Assembly: GCA_041650595.1 (NCBI GenBank)
Contig: JBAZKW010000001.1
Coordinates: 124,001 to 188,000, forward strand
Source: CALFCX01 sp041650595
Lineage (GTDB): Bacteria; Margulisbacteria; WOR-1; JAKLHX01
Direction of reading: 5' to 3'
Length of the DNA: 64,000 nt
Made by a program: the position numbers and the translations under genes. Of this stretch, positions 47,999 through 56,123 are shown piece by piece. Under the pieces are notes generated by a model that saw only the letters and a list, made by a program, of their open reading frames with translations, was not told where the DNA came from and made no database searches. Numbering within the stretch: position 1 is the first letter of the stretch; the number at the start of each line of letters is the position of its first letter.

Positions 47999-49264
47999 TT
48001 ATTGTCTGCCGCCGACTACTATCTCTTTTATCCTTACAGTGGGCATGGCATCCGTAACAGGAGCATGATCTCCCTTTCCGCAAGTCCCCGTAATAAAGTG
48101 AAGGTCTGTTCCGACCATATCTATATTCTTTAATACTTCCGGTCCGTTGCCTATGAGAGTGGCGCCGCGCAGAGGCTCTTTTATTTTTCCGTCTACGATT
48201 TGGTAGGATTCCTGTATGTCAAAGACAAAATCTCCGTTAGTCACATTGACTTGCCCGCCGCCCAGTTTTTTTACCAAAATACCTGTCTTTATCGAAGCGA
48301 TTATTTCTGCAGGATCAGAAGACCCTTTTGCAATATACGTATTGGTCATCCTGGGTTGGGGCTTTTCGGCAAAACTTTCCCTGCGGCCGTTGCCGGAAGG
48401 CGTGATCCCCAGCAGTTTTGAATAGTAGATATCGCTCATAAAACCTTTCAAAACCCCGTTCTCGATCAGAATTTTCTTTTTTGAGGGCGTTCCCTCGTCA
48501 TCGAATTCAAAAGAGCCGTATAAGCCCGGGACCGTTGCATCGTCGATCACTGTTATCAGCTCCGACGCGACCTTATCGCCGATCTTTTTATAGATCGATA
48601 TCCCTTTTTCAATAAAATCAGCTTCAAGCCCGTGGCCGCAGGCTTCGTGTATCAGGGTGCCGCCGGCCTCGCTCATGATAACTACGGGCATTTTTCCTGA
48701 CGGGGCATGTCTTGCGGACAACATTTTTACCGCTCTTTCGGCCGCTAGCGCTGACAAAGCTTCCAGATCGGACTTTATCAGTTCTTCAAACCCAAAAGCG
48801 CCTCCGGCCGTTTCAAATCCTGTTTGTATGACGCCGTTATCGGCGGCAATGACATTTATTACGAATCTCGCTCTCTTTCTGGTGCCGGCCGATGACAAGC
48901 CATCGGAGTTAGATATCTCGATATCTTGGACAACATCGCCGTAGCTCACAGAGACCTGCTTTATCAAGGGACTAATTTTTCTTACAACGGAATCGGCTTT
49001 TTCAAGCAGGGCGATCTTTGTGCTCAGAGAATCCTCTTTTTGGCTGCCGCTGCGGCTTTCATATGGCTTGGCAAAGAACCTGTAATCTGTCTGCCGGCCT
49101 TTTATTGTCCTTATGCCTGTTCCGCATATAAGCCCGCCTGATAATTTGTCGACATGGCCGTCTTCAAGGAGAATAGAGCTGGAATAGGTCTTCTCGTGAA
49201 AAACATCGGCAAAATCCGCGCCGCTTTCTTTTTTTGCCAGTGCTGCATCTTGGCCATTTATCAT
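47999..49264 (-). CDS. tldD: TldD-type metalloprotease
   Basis: TldD, with TldE/PmbA, degrades or trims peptides inside the cell. The 421-residue protein has the zinc site HEACGHGLEADF (HExxxH), the GSFEFDDEGTP and RMTNTYIAKG segments, and the C-terminal TGTCGKGDHAPVTDAMPTVRIKEI with the third metal ligand Cys. It is slightly shorter than E. coli TldD. No tldE gene is in the window. The TATAAT box six bases before the ATG at 49264 indicates a leaderless mRNA; panE lies 30 bases upstream. Confidence 0.94.
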   Translation of the reverse strand: MINGQDAALAKKESGADFADVFHEKTYSSSILLEDGHVDKLSGGLICGTGIRTIKGRQTDYRFFAKPYESRSGSQKEDSLSTKIALLEKADSVVRKISPLIKQVSVSYGDVVQDIEISNSDGLSSAGTRKRARFVINVIAADNGVIQTGFETAGGAFGFEELIKSDLEALSALAAERAVKMLSARHAPSGKMPVVIMSEAGGTLIHEACGHGLEADFIEKGISIYKKIGDKVASELITVIDDATVPGLYGSFEFDDEGTPSKKKILIENGVLKGFMSDIYYSKLLGITPSGNGRRESFAEKPQPRMTNTYIAKGSSDPAEIIASIKTGILVKKLGGGQVNVTNGDFVFDIQESYQIVDGKIKEPLRGATLIGNGPEVLKNIDMVGTDLHFITGTCGKGDHAPVTDAMPTVRIKEIVVGGRQ

Positions 49265-49270
49265 ATTGGT

Positions 49271-49276
49271 ATTATA
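49271..49276 (-). promoter_or_regulatory. -10 box for leaderless tldD
   Basis: TATAAT on the minus strand, exactly six bases before the tldD ATG. Confidence 0.55.
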
Positions 49277-49293
49277 GCAGGGGGCTTGTTACT

Positions 49294-50250
49294 TCAAATG
49301 CGGCTTTTCTTTTCCTTGAACTTTACAAGTTCGGTCAGCATAAGGTTGGCCGGAGCTGATATCCCGGAGTCTTTTGCCATCTGGCTTATCATACCGTTCA
49401 GGTAGTCTATTTCGGTCTTTTTACGTTTTTCCAGGTCTTGCAGCATCGACGGCTTGTGAGATGCGGTGAGCGGGATCAAGTGATTGAACAATATTTTTGA
49501 ATAGTCCTCTTTGAGCTTGGTCTCAAGAGTGACCCCGCGTTTTTCGGCAATTGCATAGATCTCCGAAAGCACCCGTTTCATGATGTTTTTTGTATATTCG
49601 GAGTCGAGAAGCTGACCGTAGTTAACCTGCAAGACAGTGGAAAGAGCGTTTAGAGCGCAGTTGTATAATATTTTGTTCCAAAGGTGCATTTCTATTTGTT
49701 CCGTAGTCCTTGTCTTTATTCCTGCCGCGGTAAAAGTGCGGGCAATTTCTTCGACAGCGGGTTGTGCGGTCTTTTGGCTGATCCTGCCTATTACCACATC
49801 GTCGGCCGATACGAGTACTTTGACGACACCGGGGGAGGGGATCTCTGCGCCGAAGATGATCATGCCGCCAAGCGCCTGGTCCGCGCCTATGTTTTTTGCA
49901 ATTATTTCGGTGTTTCCTATGCCGTTCTGCAGCGAAAGGACCAGAGTGTCCATGTTGATTATGTTCCTAAGGTCCGAGGCGGCGGAAAACGTATCATATG
50001 CTTTTACGGTAATGAGTATGAGGTCAAAGGAGCCCGCGTGGTCTTCTTTTACGTCGGGGCTGTTCGAATAGCAAAGCAGGTTGGAATTGACCAGATAATC
50101 TCCCCAGATGCCTTCAATCTTTAGCCCTCTGGATTTTATGGTTTCCATATGCTGGGGTCGGCCAAGCATGACGACTTCTTCGCCGGCCTTTGCAAGAAAC
50201 CCGCCGAAAACTGAGCCGATCGCTCCCGCGCCGTAGATCAGGATTTTCAT
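49294..50250 (-). CDS. panE: 2-dehydropantoate 2-reductase family protein
   Basis: Reduces ketopantoate to pantoate with NADPH, on the route to CoA. The 318-residue product has the Rossmann start MKILIYGAGAIGSVFGGFLAKAG, VLSLQNGIGNTEII, the catalytic Lys in HLWNKILYNCALNALSTVL (normally K-N/I) and SMLQDLEKRKKTEIDYLNG (substrate-binding Ser/Asp/Glu). The family also holds related hydroxyacid reductases, so the exact substrate is likely but not certain. A TATCAT box seven bases before the ATG and lack of a Shine-Dalgarno site suggest a leaderless start. Confidence 0.9.
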   Translation of the reverse strand: MKILIYGAGAIGSVFGGFLAKAGEEVVMLGRPQHMETIKSRGLKIEGIWGDYLVNSNLLCYSNSPDVKEDHAGSFDLILITVKAYDTFSAASDLRNIINMDTLVLSLQNGIGNTEIIAKNIGADQALGGMIIFGAEIPSPGVVKVLVSADDVVIGRISQKTAQPAVEEIARTFTAAGIKTRTTEQIEMHLWNKILYNCALNALSTVLQVNYGQLLDSEYTKNIMKRVLSEIYAIAEKRGVTLETKLKEDYSKILFNHLIPLTASHKPSMLQDLEKRKKTEIDYLNGMISQMAKDSGISAPANLMLTELVKFKEKKSRI

Positions 50251-50257
50251 GGGATAT

Positions 50258-50263
50258 ATGATA
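50258..50263 (-). promoter_or_regulatory. -10 box for leaderless panE
   Basis: TATCAT on the minus strand, seven bases before the ATG at 50250. Confidence 0.45.
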
Positions 50264-50331
50264 GCAGATAAACGTTGAAATACAAAGACTAAAAACGAAC
50301 ATTTATTAATGGCTCAGTACTCTTTTAAAAG

Positions 50332-50365
50332 AAAAAAACCGGGCCCGCTAATGCAGACCCGGTTT
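50332..50365 (-). terminator. Intrinsic terminator of the phosphohexomutase gene
   Basis: On the minus strand AAACCGGG, a 14-base loop, CCCGGTTT, then TTTTCTTTT. It lies about 20 bases after the stop at 50384. Confidence 0.85.
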
Positions 50366-50383
50366 CCTTATCAATATACTGTT

Positions 50384-52750
50384 CTACTGTTGGCCGTACT
50401 TTTTCGTAACTGTTTCGGCAAAAGCGGTCAAGTAATCAGTTCCTCCCTCAGCGGTGCCATATTGATCAAATCCCAGGTGTCTGTCCAGGGCGTCAAACCG
50501 TGAAATAAGATGTAACGGATTTGGGCCTTCAAACGGTTCTGCGACCTCTTTGTAATGTCTCATCAATGACTCAGTTCCGGAAAGCCGCAAGCATGACATA
50601 TAGAGGAAATTACCGTCTTTATCGTAGAAAGTGACGATAGGTCCTTCTTTTCCTGGTACTCCGGCATGGAACACCTGCATCTCAACACCATCGTTAAAGG
50701 TCGTTGTCAGGACTTCGGGATTTACCAATTGGCACTGTTCATTTGCAGGATCAGCAAGAACAAGATAAGCATCGTCTAAGATCTTGGTCCCGGTACCTAC
50801 GATCTGATCCGCTTTGTAGCCGAATAATGCAGCCAATTGCTCCCTGTTTTCAGGTTCTTCCAGAGCGAACATTTTTGCTGCAATACCGGCTTTTATTGCA
50901 TCTGCATTTGCCATTACATCTGGTTCCAGGCTTCTGGCTGCCGCCATATTCGGAAGATATGTATCCATTCTTTCGTAATAGAACAGATTACCGAGTTTTT
51001 CGGCCATTTCAACATAGAGATCGACCAGATTTCTGTTTTCTACATCACATCTGGCAGAGGCTGCGATCAGCGATAATGTTTGGGCGATCGTGCTTTTATC
51101 TTTCTGAATAACGGCTCCTTTAGGATCGGTATCTCCGAGAAGTCCGACGTTTGCCCCGCCGCTTTCCTCATTTTCCGAGAAAATAACTGCGTCAGAACCG
51201 TATTCATCCTCGATCCTTTTTGCAAGCATGCCCTGATATTTAAAGCCGACGGATGTGAGGACCAATTTCATGCCGAACATTTTTGCCAAGGCATGAAATA
51301 TTCTGGATGTAGGCAGCGTTGATAATATGAACATCTTTGAAGTGTCTACTCTTCCGGCCGCTATTTCCTCCCGGATTTTATTCACATCTCTTGTCCCTAT
51401 GGTCTTTTCAAAATAGTCCAATATTCTGTTGTAGGTGTTTAGCGCAAATATCTGCTGAGGCGTGAACCTGATGATATTTACATCATTACCCTTGTGGACC
51501 ATTTTTGTTGTATAAAGCCCGAACTTTCTGGCAACGGGAACTGATTCAGCGGGTACTATGACTGCCGGTCCGGTGCGATCAGCGTCCTTGTCGCCTGACA
51601 CGGACAAAAGTATTCTTGGATCTGAAGCAAGCTCTTCGAGCACACCTGTTTGCTCTAGTGTTGCCGGTTCTGAAGGATCCGGCCGTTCAACTCCACCCAT
51701 GTGCGGAGCAGGCTTGTTGTTCATTATAATAACGCTGGCTCTCCAGTCGATATCTGGGAGCAGTCTATCCAGATAAAATTCAGCGGCAGGCCCTAATGCG
51801 CCCCAGAGGCCGTCGACAAGGAACTTTGATCCTTTACCCATAGATGCCTTGATCATGGCGATTGCGTCGGGAGACAACAATTTAGACAAATAGTCGTCCC
51901 AGTAGATCTGTTTGGCGTCAACAACTTGCAAAAGGCGTGAATCTTCGGGCCCGATAACTATCCATCCTCTGCCTCTGCCTCCGTTATACAGATATCTTAC
52001 GTAGCTGGCGATCTTTTCGGATTCAACATCAGTATCAACTCCGCCATTTTCGTTGCCTGATTTAAAAGCTCCCTGAGCTCCGTCGTTATGACTGGCTGTA
52101 AAGTTAAAAGAAGATGCCAAGCCAAAGTGCCATGCCATATAAGAACTTACAGGGGTTTCTGTTATATTTCCGGGGAGATCGATAACTGCTCTCATTCCGT
52201 TCCCAGTAACGATCCTGTGAGATAATTTGCAGAACTGGTCGAGGAAATATCTGCCGTCGTGATTAATAAAAGCGCCTTGCTGATCTGTCGGGAATTCCTG
52301 TCGAATGTAAGCCGAATACGCTTGCGCTACAAAAGCGACCACTGGCATGCTCAGTTGACGCGCGAACTCTGGATCTTGGTTTGCATATGCTGATTCGAGC
52401 AGTGCTCTGACGGCTGTTCGTCTTTCAGGGCCGATCGGCATTTTTGCCGCGTCAAGTTCTTTGAGCCCTCTGGAGATATCAAGAGTCAGCCCTCTTACCC
52501 CGGCAGTTGACTTGTATAAACGGTCAGTGAACCAATCTATCTGACTTTGGTATCGGCTAAGGAAGTTTCTATTTATTTGAAAAGCAAGTCCTCTGTTTCC
52601 TTCACGCAAAGCTTGAGATACTGTAACCCCCTGTCTGCTAATATCCGTTATGCGCGTATATCCTGATTCCCTGACCATTCTATCTTGCCTTGCCAGATAT
52701 CCATTCGGATGTATTGCGGTCGAGTATGTTGCTAAAACACGATTTGCCAT
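50384..52750 (-). CDS. Long, divergent phosphohexomutase (alpha-D-phosphohexomutase superfamily)
   Basis: The 788-residue protein carries the four superfamily signatures: phosphoserine loop FNFTASHNDGAQGAFK (near 220; Ser in TASHN), metal loop SGDKDADRTG (near 395; usually DGDADR), sugar loop SENEESGG (near 530) and phosphate loop RLSGTES (near 745). Usual members are 450-580 residues; here an N-terminal region of about 190 and extended inter-domain segments add the excess. It should interconvert hexose-1- and hexose-6-phosphates, substrate unknown. AGAAGGAG precedes the ATG, P9 drives it, and a good terminator follows. A second, ordinary phosphoglucomutase lies at 56124-57746. Confidence 0.87.
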   Translation of the reverse strand: MANRVLATYSTAIHPNGYLARQDRMVRESGYTRITDISRQGVTVSQALREGNRGLAFQINRNFLSRYQSQIDWFTDRLYKSTAGVRGLTLDISRGLKELDAAKMPIGPERRTAVRALLESAYANQDPEFARQLSMPVVAFVAQAYSAYIRQEFPTDQQGAFINHDGRYFLDQFCKLSHRIVTGNGMRAVIDLPGNITETPVSSYMAWHFGLASSFNFTASHNDGAQGAFKSGNENGGVDTDVESEKIASYVRYLYNGGRGRGWIVIGPEDSRLLQVVDAKQIYWDDYLSKLLSPDAIAMIKASMGKGSKFLVDGLWGALGPAAEFYLDRLLPDIDWRASVIIMNNKPAPHMGGVERPDPSEPATLEQTGVLEELASDPRILLSVSGDKDADRTGPAVIVPAESVPVARKFGLYTTKMVHKGNDVNIIRFTPQQIFALNTYNRILDYFEKTIGTRDVNKIREEIAAGRVDTSKMFILSTLPTSRIFHALAKMFGMKLVLTSVGFKYQGMLAKRIEDEYGSDAVIFSENEESGGANVGLLGDTDPKGAVIQKDKSTIAQTLSLIAASARCDVENRNLVDLYVEMAEKLGNLFYYERMDTYLPNMAAARSLEPDVMANADAIKAGIAAKMFALEEPENREQLAALFGYKADQIVGTGTKILDDAYLVLADPANEQCQLVNPEVLTTTFNDGVEMQVFHAGVPGKEGPIVTFYDKDGNFLYMSCLRLSGTESLMRHYKEVAEPFEGPNPLHLISRFDALDRHLGFDQYGTAEGGTDYLTAFAETVTKKYGQQ

Positions 52751-52811
52751 CTTCTTTCTCCTTCTGCTTCCAATTTTATTAGAGTCTTAATCCGACTCCG
52801 ACTCTGTTTAT

Positions 52812-52839
52812 CTATCGTCAACTTTTGTCCGAAATTTCA
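52812..52839 (-). promoter_or_regulatory. Sigma-28-type promoter P9
   Basis: On the minus strand TGAAATTT, 11 bases, GACGATAG; the ATG at 52750 is 61 bases downstream. Confidence 0.78.
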
Positions 52840-52847
52840 CATATTTT

Positions 52848-53996
52848 TCATGCTTTGGTGGCAAATTCTTTAGGAATGAGCAAAGATGCGCCGATCAATT
52901 CCGGTTCTGCCATTTCGCTTACTCCGGGGATATCGTCAGCGAAAATAAAGTGCAGGCCTTTGCGGTGACCGGCGAGGAGACGCGAAAGTTCGTCTGAAAT
53001 GAAACCCTTTACAGCCGGGTCCGTAAGCCATCCTCCGAGAAGGAACACCCGCGTACTTTTCACGCTCTTCCAGAAACTTGATTCAAGATGTGGAGGATCG
53101 TTGACTGCCATTTTTCTGCTCATCTTCGGGTCTCCTCCGTCATAGGTCAGCTCCATAGTTGTTGCCAAGCCTTTTGCTGCCTGTCTATATATTTCGATTG
53201 CCGCTTCTCTTTCATCCTTTTTAATGGTAGAGTCCTGTGCGAAAGCAAGTCTTGTGAGGAATTCGCCTGTCAATTCTTCTTCTTTGTATCTTGTACCGAG
53301 AAGAGTTTTCATTGCTTGGAATGTGAAGCCCACGCCCGCACAGGCAGTCTCAGGCGTTACCCATCCGCAATGCATGACATCCGGTCCGGCCCAGAGGGCA
53401 ATATCAAAGAACTGTTGCGGTCCTGGAATAGGTCTTGCAAAGCCATTATTGATCCGGAAGGCACCTGCTCCGAATCCGGTGCCCGGTACAAAACCCGCAA
53501 GCTTAGAACCCTGTTTTGAAAGGATCTCACTTATTTCCGGGAATTTTTTAAGATTGCCCAGCAGTATCTGGACTATTGCAAGAACATGGGATACTCCGTC
53601 ATTTTCAACCGCGGCCCTCCAGCCCGGCCCGAGCATTTGCGCGAAATTGTCGGCAAGTTTATATCCCTGCAGGTCAGGAATATTGAAGGTGGTTCCGCGG
53701 TAGGGGATCCCTTCTTCCAGCCAGGCGCCGGGTGCATCTATCCCCACGAATTTGACAAGTTGTCCGCTGCTTTTAAATGAATCAGCTGCCATCGACAATG
53801 TCCGCGCAAGGTCAACTACCGATCTTGTTCCACAACCGGTATCTAGAGGAATATCTTTTCTTGCGCATGTGAGCTTGTCAATATGAACGATCTGCGGCAT
53901 ACCAACAAATCGGCCTCCTTGGGTCTGCCGTGACACAATACCACAGCGCACATTGGTGCCGCCGAAACCGACCACAGGATATGTTATTGTTTTCAT
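52848..53996 (-). CDS. Glucokinase/ROK-like sugar kinase
   Basis: A 382-residue actin-fold kinase. It has VGFGGTNVRCGIV (phosphate 1), FVGIDAPGAW, the catalytic Asp in AAVENDGVSHVLA (sugar site END), FVPGTGFGAGAF (phosphate 2) and a C-terminal FLLGGWLTDP adenosine motif. Substrate is probably glucose or a related hexose. The ROK zinc motif GHxxxxxxGxxCxCGxxGCxE is not seen, so the protein is closer to the non-zinc glucokinase side or to a divergent branch. Its ATG is nine bases after the -10 of P10 with no Shine-Dalgarno site, so the transcript is near-leaderless. Confidence 0.83.
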   Translation of the reverse strand: MKTITYPVVGFGGTNVRCGIVSRQTQGGRFVGMPQIVHIDKLTCARKDIPLDTGCGTRSVVDLARTLSMAADSFKSSGQLVKFVGIDAPGAWLEEGIPYRGTTFNIPDLQGYKLADNFAQMLGPGWRAAVENDGVSHVLAIVQILLGNLKKFPEISEILSKQGSKLAGFVPGTGFGAGAFRINNGFARPIPGPQQFFDIALWAGPDVMHCGWVTPETACAGVGFTFQAMKTLLGTRYKEEELTGEFLTRLAFAQDSTIKKDEREAAIEIYRQAAKGLATTMELTYDGGDPKMSRKMAVNDPPHLESSFWKSVKSTRVFLLGGWLTDPAVKGFISDELSRLLAGHRKGLHFIFADDIPGVSEMAEPELIGASLLIPKEFATKA

Positions 53997-54005
53997 GCTA
54001 ATAAT

Positions 54006-54033
54006 ATCTCGTCAAATTCCGGCAGAAATTTCA
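54006..54033 (-). promoter_or_regulatory. Sigma-28-type promoter P10
   Basis: On the minus strand TGAAATTT, 11 bases, GACGAGAT; the -10 ends nine bases before the sugar-kinase ATG at 53996. Confidence 0.75.
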
Positions 54034-54085
54034 TTTGGGCCGATGGCCGCGATTGCGCGGTCAAAATGACCTGAAGTTATTGATA

Positions 54086-56053
54086 TCATTGCGAGATCAA
54101 CTTCAGGAGATCATTTGCCAGCTGCGGGTCATGGCATTGTCCTTTTGGCTTAAGAGTTGCTTCAAGATATTCGCCGAACCGTTTTTTGAATTCCGGGAAC
54201 GATCCGGTTAATCGTTTAATATCTGTTTTTGCACTCTCAAAGAACTCTTCCTGTGACAGAAGCAACGGAGCATCCTTTCCGTCGTTTTGTCCGTAGAACA
54301 GAGTGATCTTGCCTTGTTTTGCCCTGATAAGCATTTCAAAGACGGCTTTTGAAAAACCCGGAAGCTTGATAGATTTTGTCATTATCGGTTCAAAAGCATT
54401 AAAAAACATATCGCCGCCATTCTTCCTTTCAGCTGCCCATATTTCAAATATCGTTTCAAGAGCCGGTTGATAGATGGCTTCATGACTGTTTCCCAACGCC
54501 TGTTCGACAAGCTGTTCGCACGCAGAGCCTTTCATTATAGGGGATGCTGTCCTGGAGAATGAGGGAGACATTATGTGGATGAATACGAAATTATATAAAA
54601 GCCGCTTCCTGTCTTTGATCCGGTCTTCAGTATCAGGAAATTTGTATGCGCGGAAACCGGCTATGAACATTTCATCGGTTATTCTTCTTTCGAAAGGGAT
54701 GCCCCTTCTATTATCTCCAGCTATTTGACTGCTGTTCTCAAGGAAATAATCAAGTATCTCGTTCTGAAGAAATCTGTCGAGCTGGTTAAGATTTTCGCCT
54801 GAAGATGCAAAGCTTCTCAGCAGGTGGAGCAGCACTTTGTCAGATATAACTCTGCTTAGATAGATGTCGGCAAGCCTGAGAGATATCCTTCTTTTGTCAG
54901 CTTCGTTCATTATTGCGTCGATCTTTGAGTCTTTCATCAGAGCTCTGGCTACTGTCGTATTGCGGTTAGCGGCCTTGATCGTCATTTTGTCTTCCGGATC
55001 AAGGTCTTTTGCAGCCTCCCGGTCGATTATGAAGGTAACGTTTGAATGTAATCTAAAGATCGATGCCGGCCATCGCGCCGTTACTTTGCCTCGCAAAGAG
55101 CATCTTACTGAATTAGCTTTTTCCGGGCCGCGCGCAAGAAATATAACACCTCTTGCCTCAAGCAGATCGGCAGGCCCCATGGCAATTGCATGAGGGTCGT
55201 TTAGAAGGTTGGGACTTGCAGGTGCTTTGAAGCCAACCGTTTCTTTATCAAGCGTCACATGCCTCATTCTGTTATGGAAATATTCCATGTCACCGTCTAT
55301 GCCGGGAATATTATGTGCCATTTCTCCGTTCGGACCGACACTCAGAACTGCAATATCCAGGCCTCCGTTGCACCTTAAGATCGATGTGAATTCATTGACA
55401 GATCTTAATCTTGGTCCTTCTTCCGGTTCTTCATTTCCCAATAAGATGATGTTGTCGGCGGGTATCGTGTTGGCCTTTGGAAGCCTGTCCAGAAAGCAGT
55501 CGTAGAAATATTGGCGAAGCGAGAGGCTTTTTTTTGACGTGTCCAAATATTCCGCCATCTGAAAAAATCTTACTCTGCTCCAATCCACGAAAGACTTATG
55601 GGCTCTTTTCCAAAGAGCCATAAAAGCCTTCTGTTCTCCGATAGGATGAAGCAAGAACGACCGATTCTCATCAAAATCCGGACGAAAAACAAAGTTGTCT
55701 TCGCCAGGATTCAGAAAGAAATGATGCGGTATTTCGAGGGCGGAGGGGGTGATAGTCTCCACCTCCTGCCTTGAAACGGTCCCGGCTCTTGAGATCTGGT
55801 CAAAGACCCCGACCATGGTATTGCCCGCGGGAAAAGTTATATTCACTGTGGGAAGTATTGTTTCGCCTCTGAGAGAGACAGGGACTTGTAATTCTCTGAT
55901 CGCTTTAACTATCCTGTATGCCGCAATGCGATCAAATCCGTTGCTCGATACTATTTCATAGTTGGCTCGTCTTTGAAAAGGATGCATTCCCCCGAATGCT
56001 CTTCTGCGATCAGGGCTATAGGGTTGTATAGGTCTGCCTGTTTTTGTCAGCAT
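54086..56053 (-). CDS. NagB-like (glucosamine-6-phosphate deaminase fold) fusion, catalytic residues altered
   Basis: A 655-residue protein. Residues of about 55-350 follow the NagB plan: FPAGNTMVGVFDQI (normally PTGSTP), GGLDIAVLSVGPNGEMAHNIPG (normally GIGxDGHIAFNEPG), and AIAMGPADLLEARGVIFLARGPEKANSVRCSLRG (the allosteric/phosphate segment). Three key residues of the deaminase are replaced: Asp141 by Asn, His143 by Glu, Glu148 by Ile (E. coli numbering by motif). It may bind a sugar phosphate without deaminating it, or do different chemistry. The C-terminal 300 residues are unknown. The start is ATG 56053 with GGAG nine bases before; an upstream TTG at 56080 lies inside the -10 of P11. Confidence 0.75.
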   Translation of the reverse strand: MLTKTGRPIQPYSPDRRRAFGGMHPFQRRANYEIVSSNGFDRIAAYRIVKAIRELQVPVSLRGETILPTVNITFPAGNTMVGVFDQISRAGTVSRQEVETITPSALEIPHHFFLNPGEDNFVFRPDFDENRSFLLHPIGEQKAFMALWKRAHKSFVDWSRVRFFQMAEYLDTSKKSLSLRQYFYDCFLDRLPKANTIPADNIILLGNEEPEEGPRLRSVNEFTSILRCNGGLDIAVLSVGPNGEMAHNIPGIDGDMEYFHNRMRHVTLDKETVGFKAPASPNLLNDPHAIAMGPADLLEARGVIFLARGPEKANSVRCSLRGKVTARWPASIFRLHSNVTFIIDREAAKDLDPEDKMTIKAANRNTTVARALMKDSKIDAIMNEADKRRISLRLADIYLSRVISDKVLLHLLRSFASSGENLNQLDRFLQNEILDYFLENSSQIAGDNRRGIPFERRITDEMFIAGFRAYKFPDTEDRIKDRKRLLYNFVFIHIMSPSFSRTASPIMKGSACEQLVEQALGNSHEAIYQPALETIFEIWAAERKNGGDMFFNAFEPIMTKSIKLPGFSKAVFEMLIRAKQGKITLFYGQNDGKDAPLLLSQEEFFESAKTDIKRLTGSFPEFKKRFGEYLEATLKPKGQCHDPQLANDLLKLISQ

Positions 56054-56070
56054 CTTATAACTCCATGTAT

Positions 56071-56098
56071 CTATCGTCAATAGTAGCTATCAATTTCA
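56071..56098 (-). promoter_or_regulatory. Sigma-28-type promoter P11
   Basis: On the minus strand TGAAATTG, 11 bases, GACGATAG; the -10 ends 17 bases before the ATG at 56053. Confidence 0.75.
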
Positions 56099-56123
56099 GA
56101 AAGAAAGACAAGCGTGAAAAGTG

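Noticed and set aside
56054..56080. TTG at 56080 as start of the NagB-like gene
   Set aside because: It lies inside the -10 octamer of promoter P11; the ATG at 56053 has a GGAG site and lies downstream of the expected transcription start.
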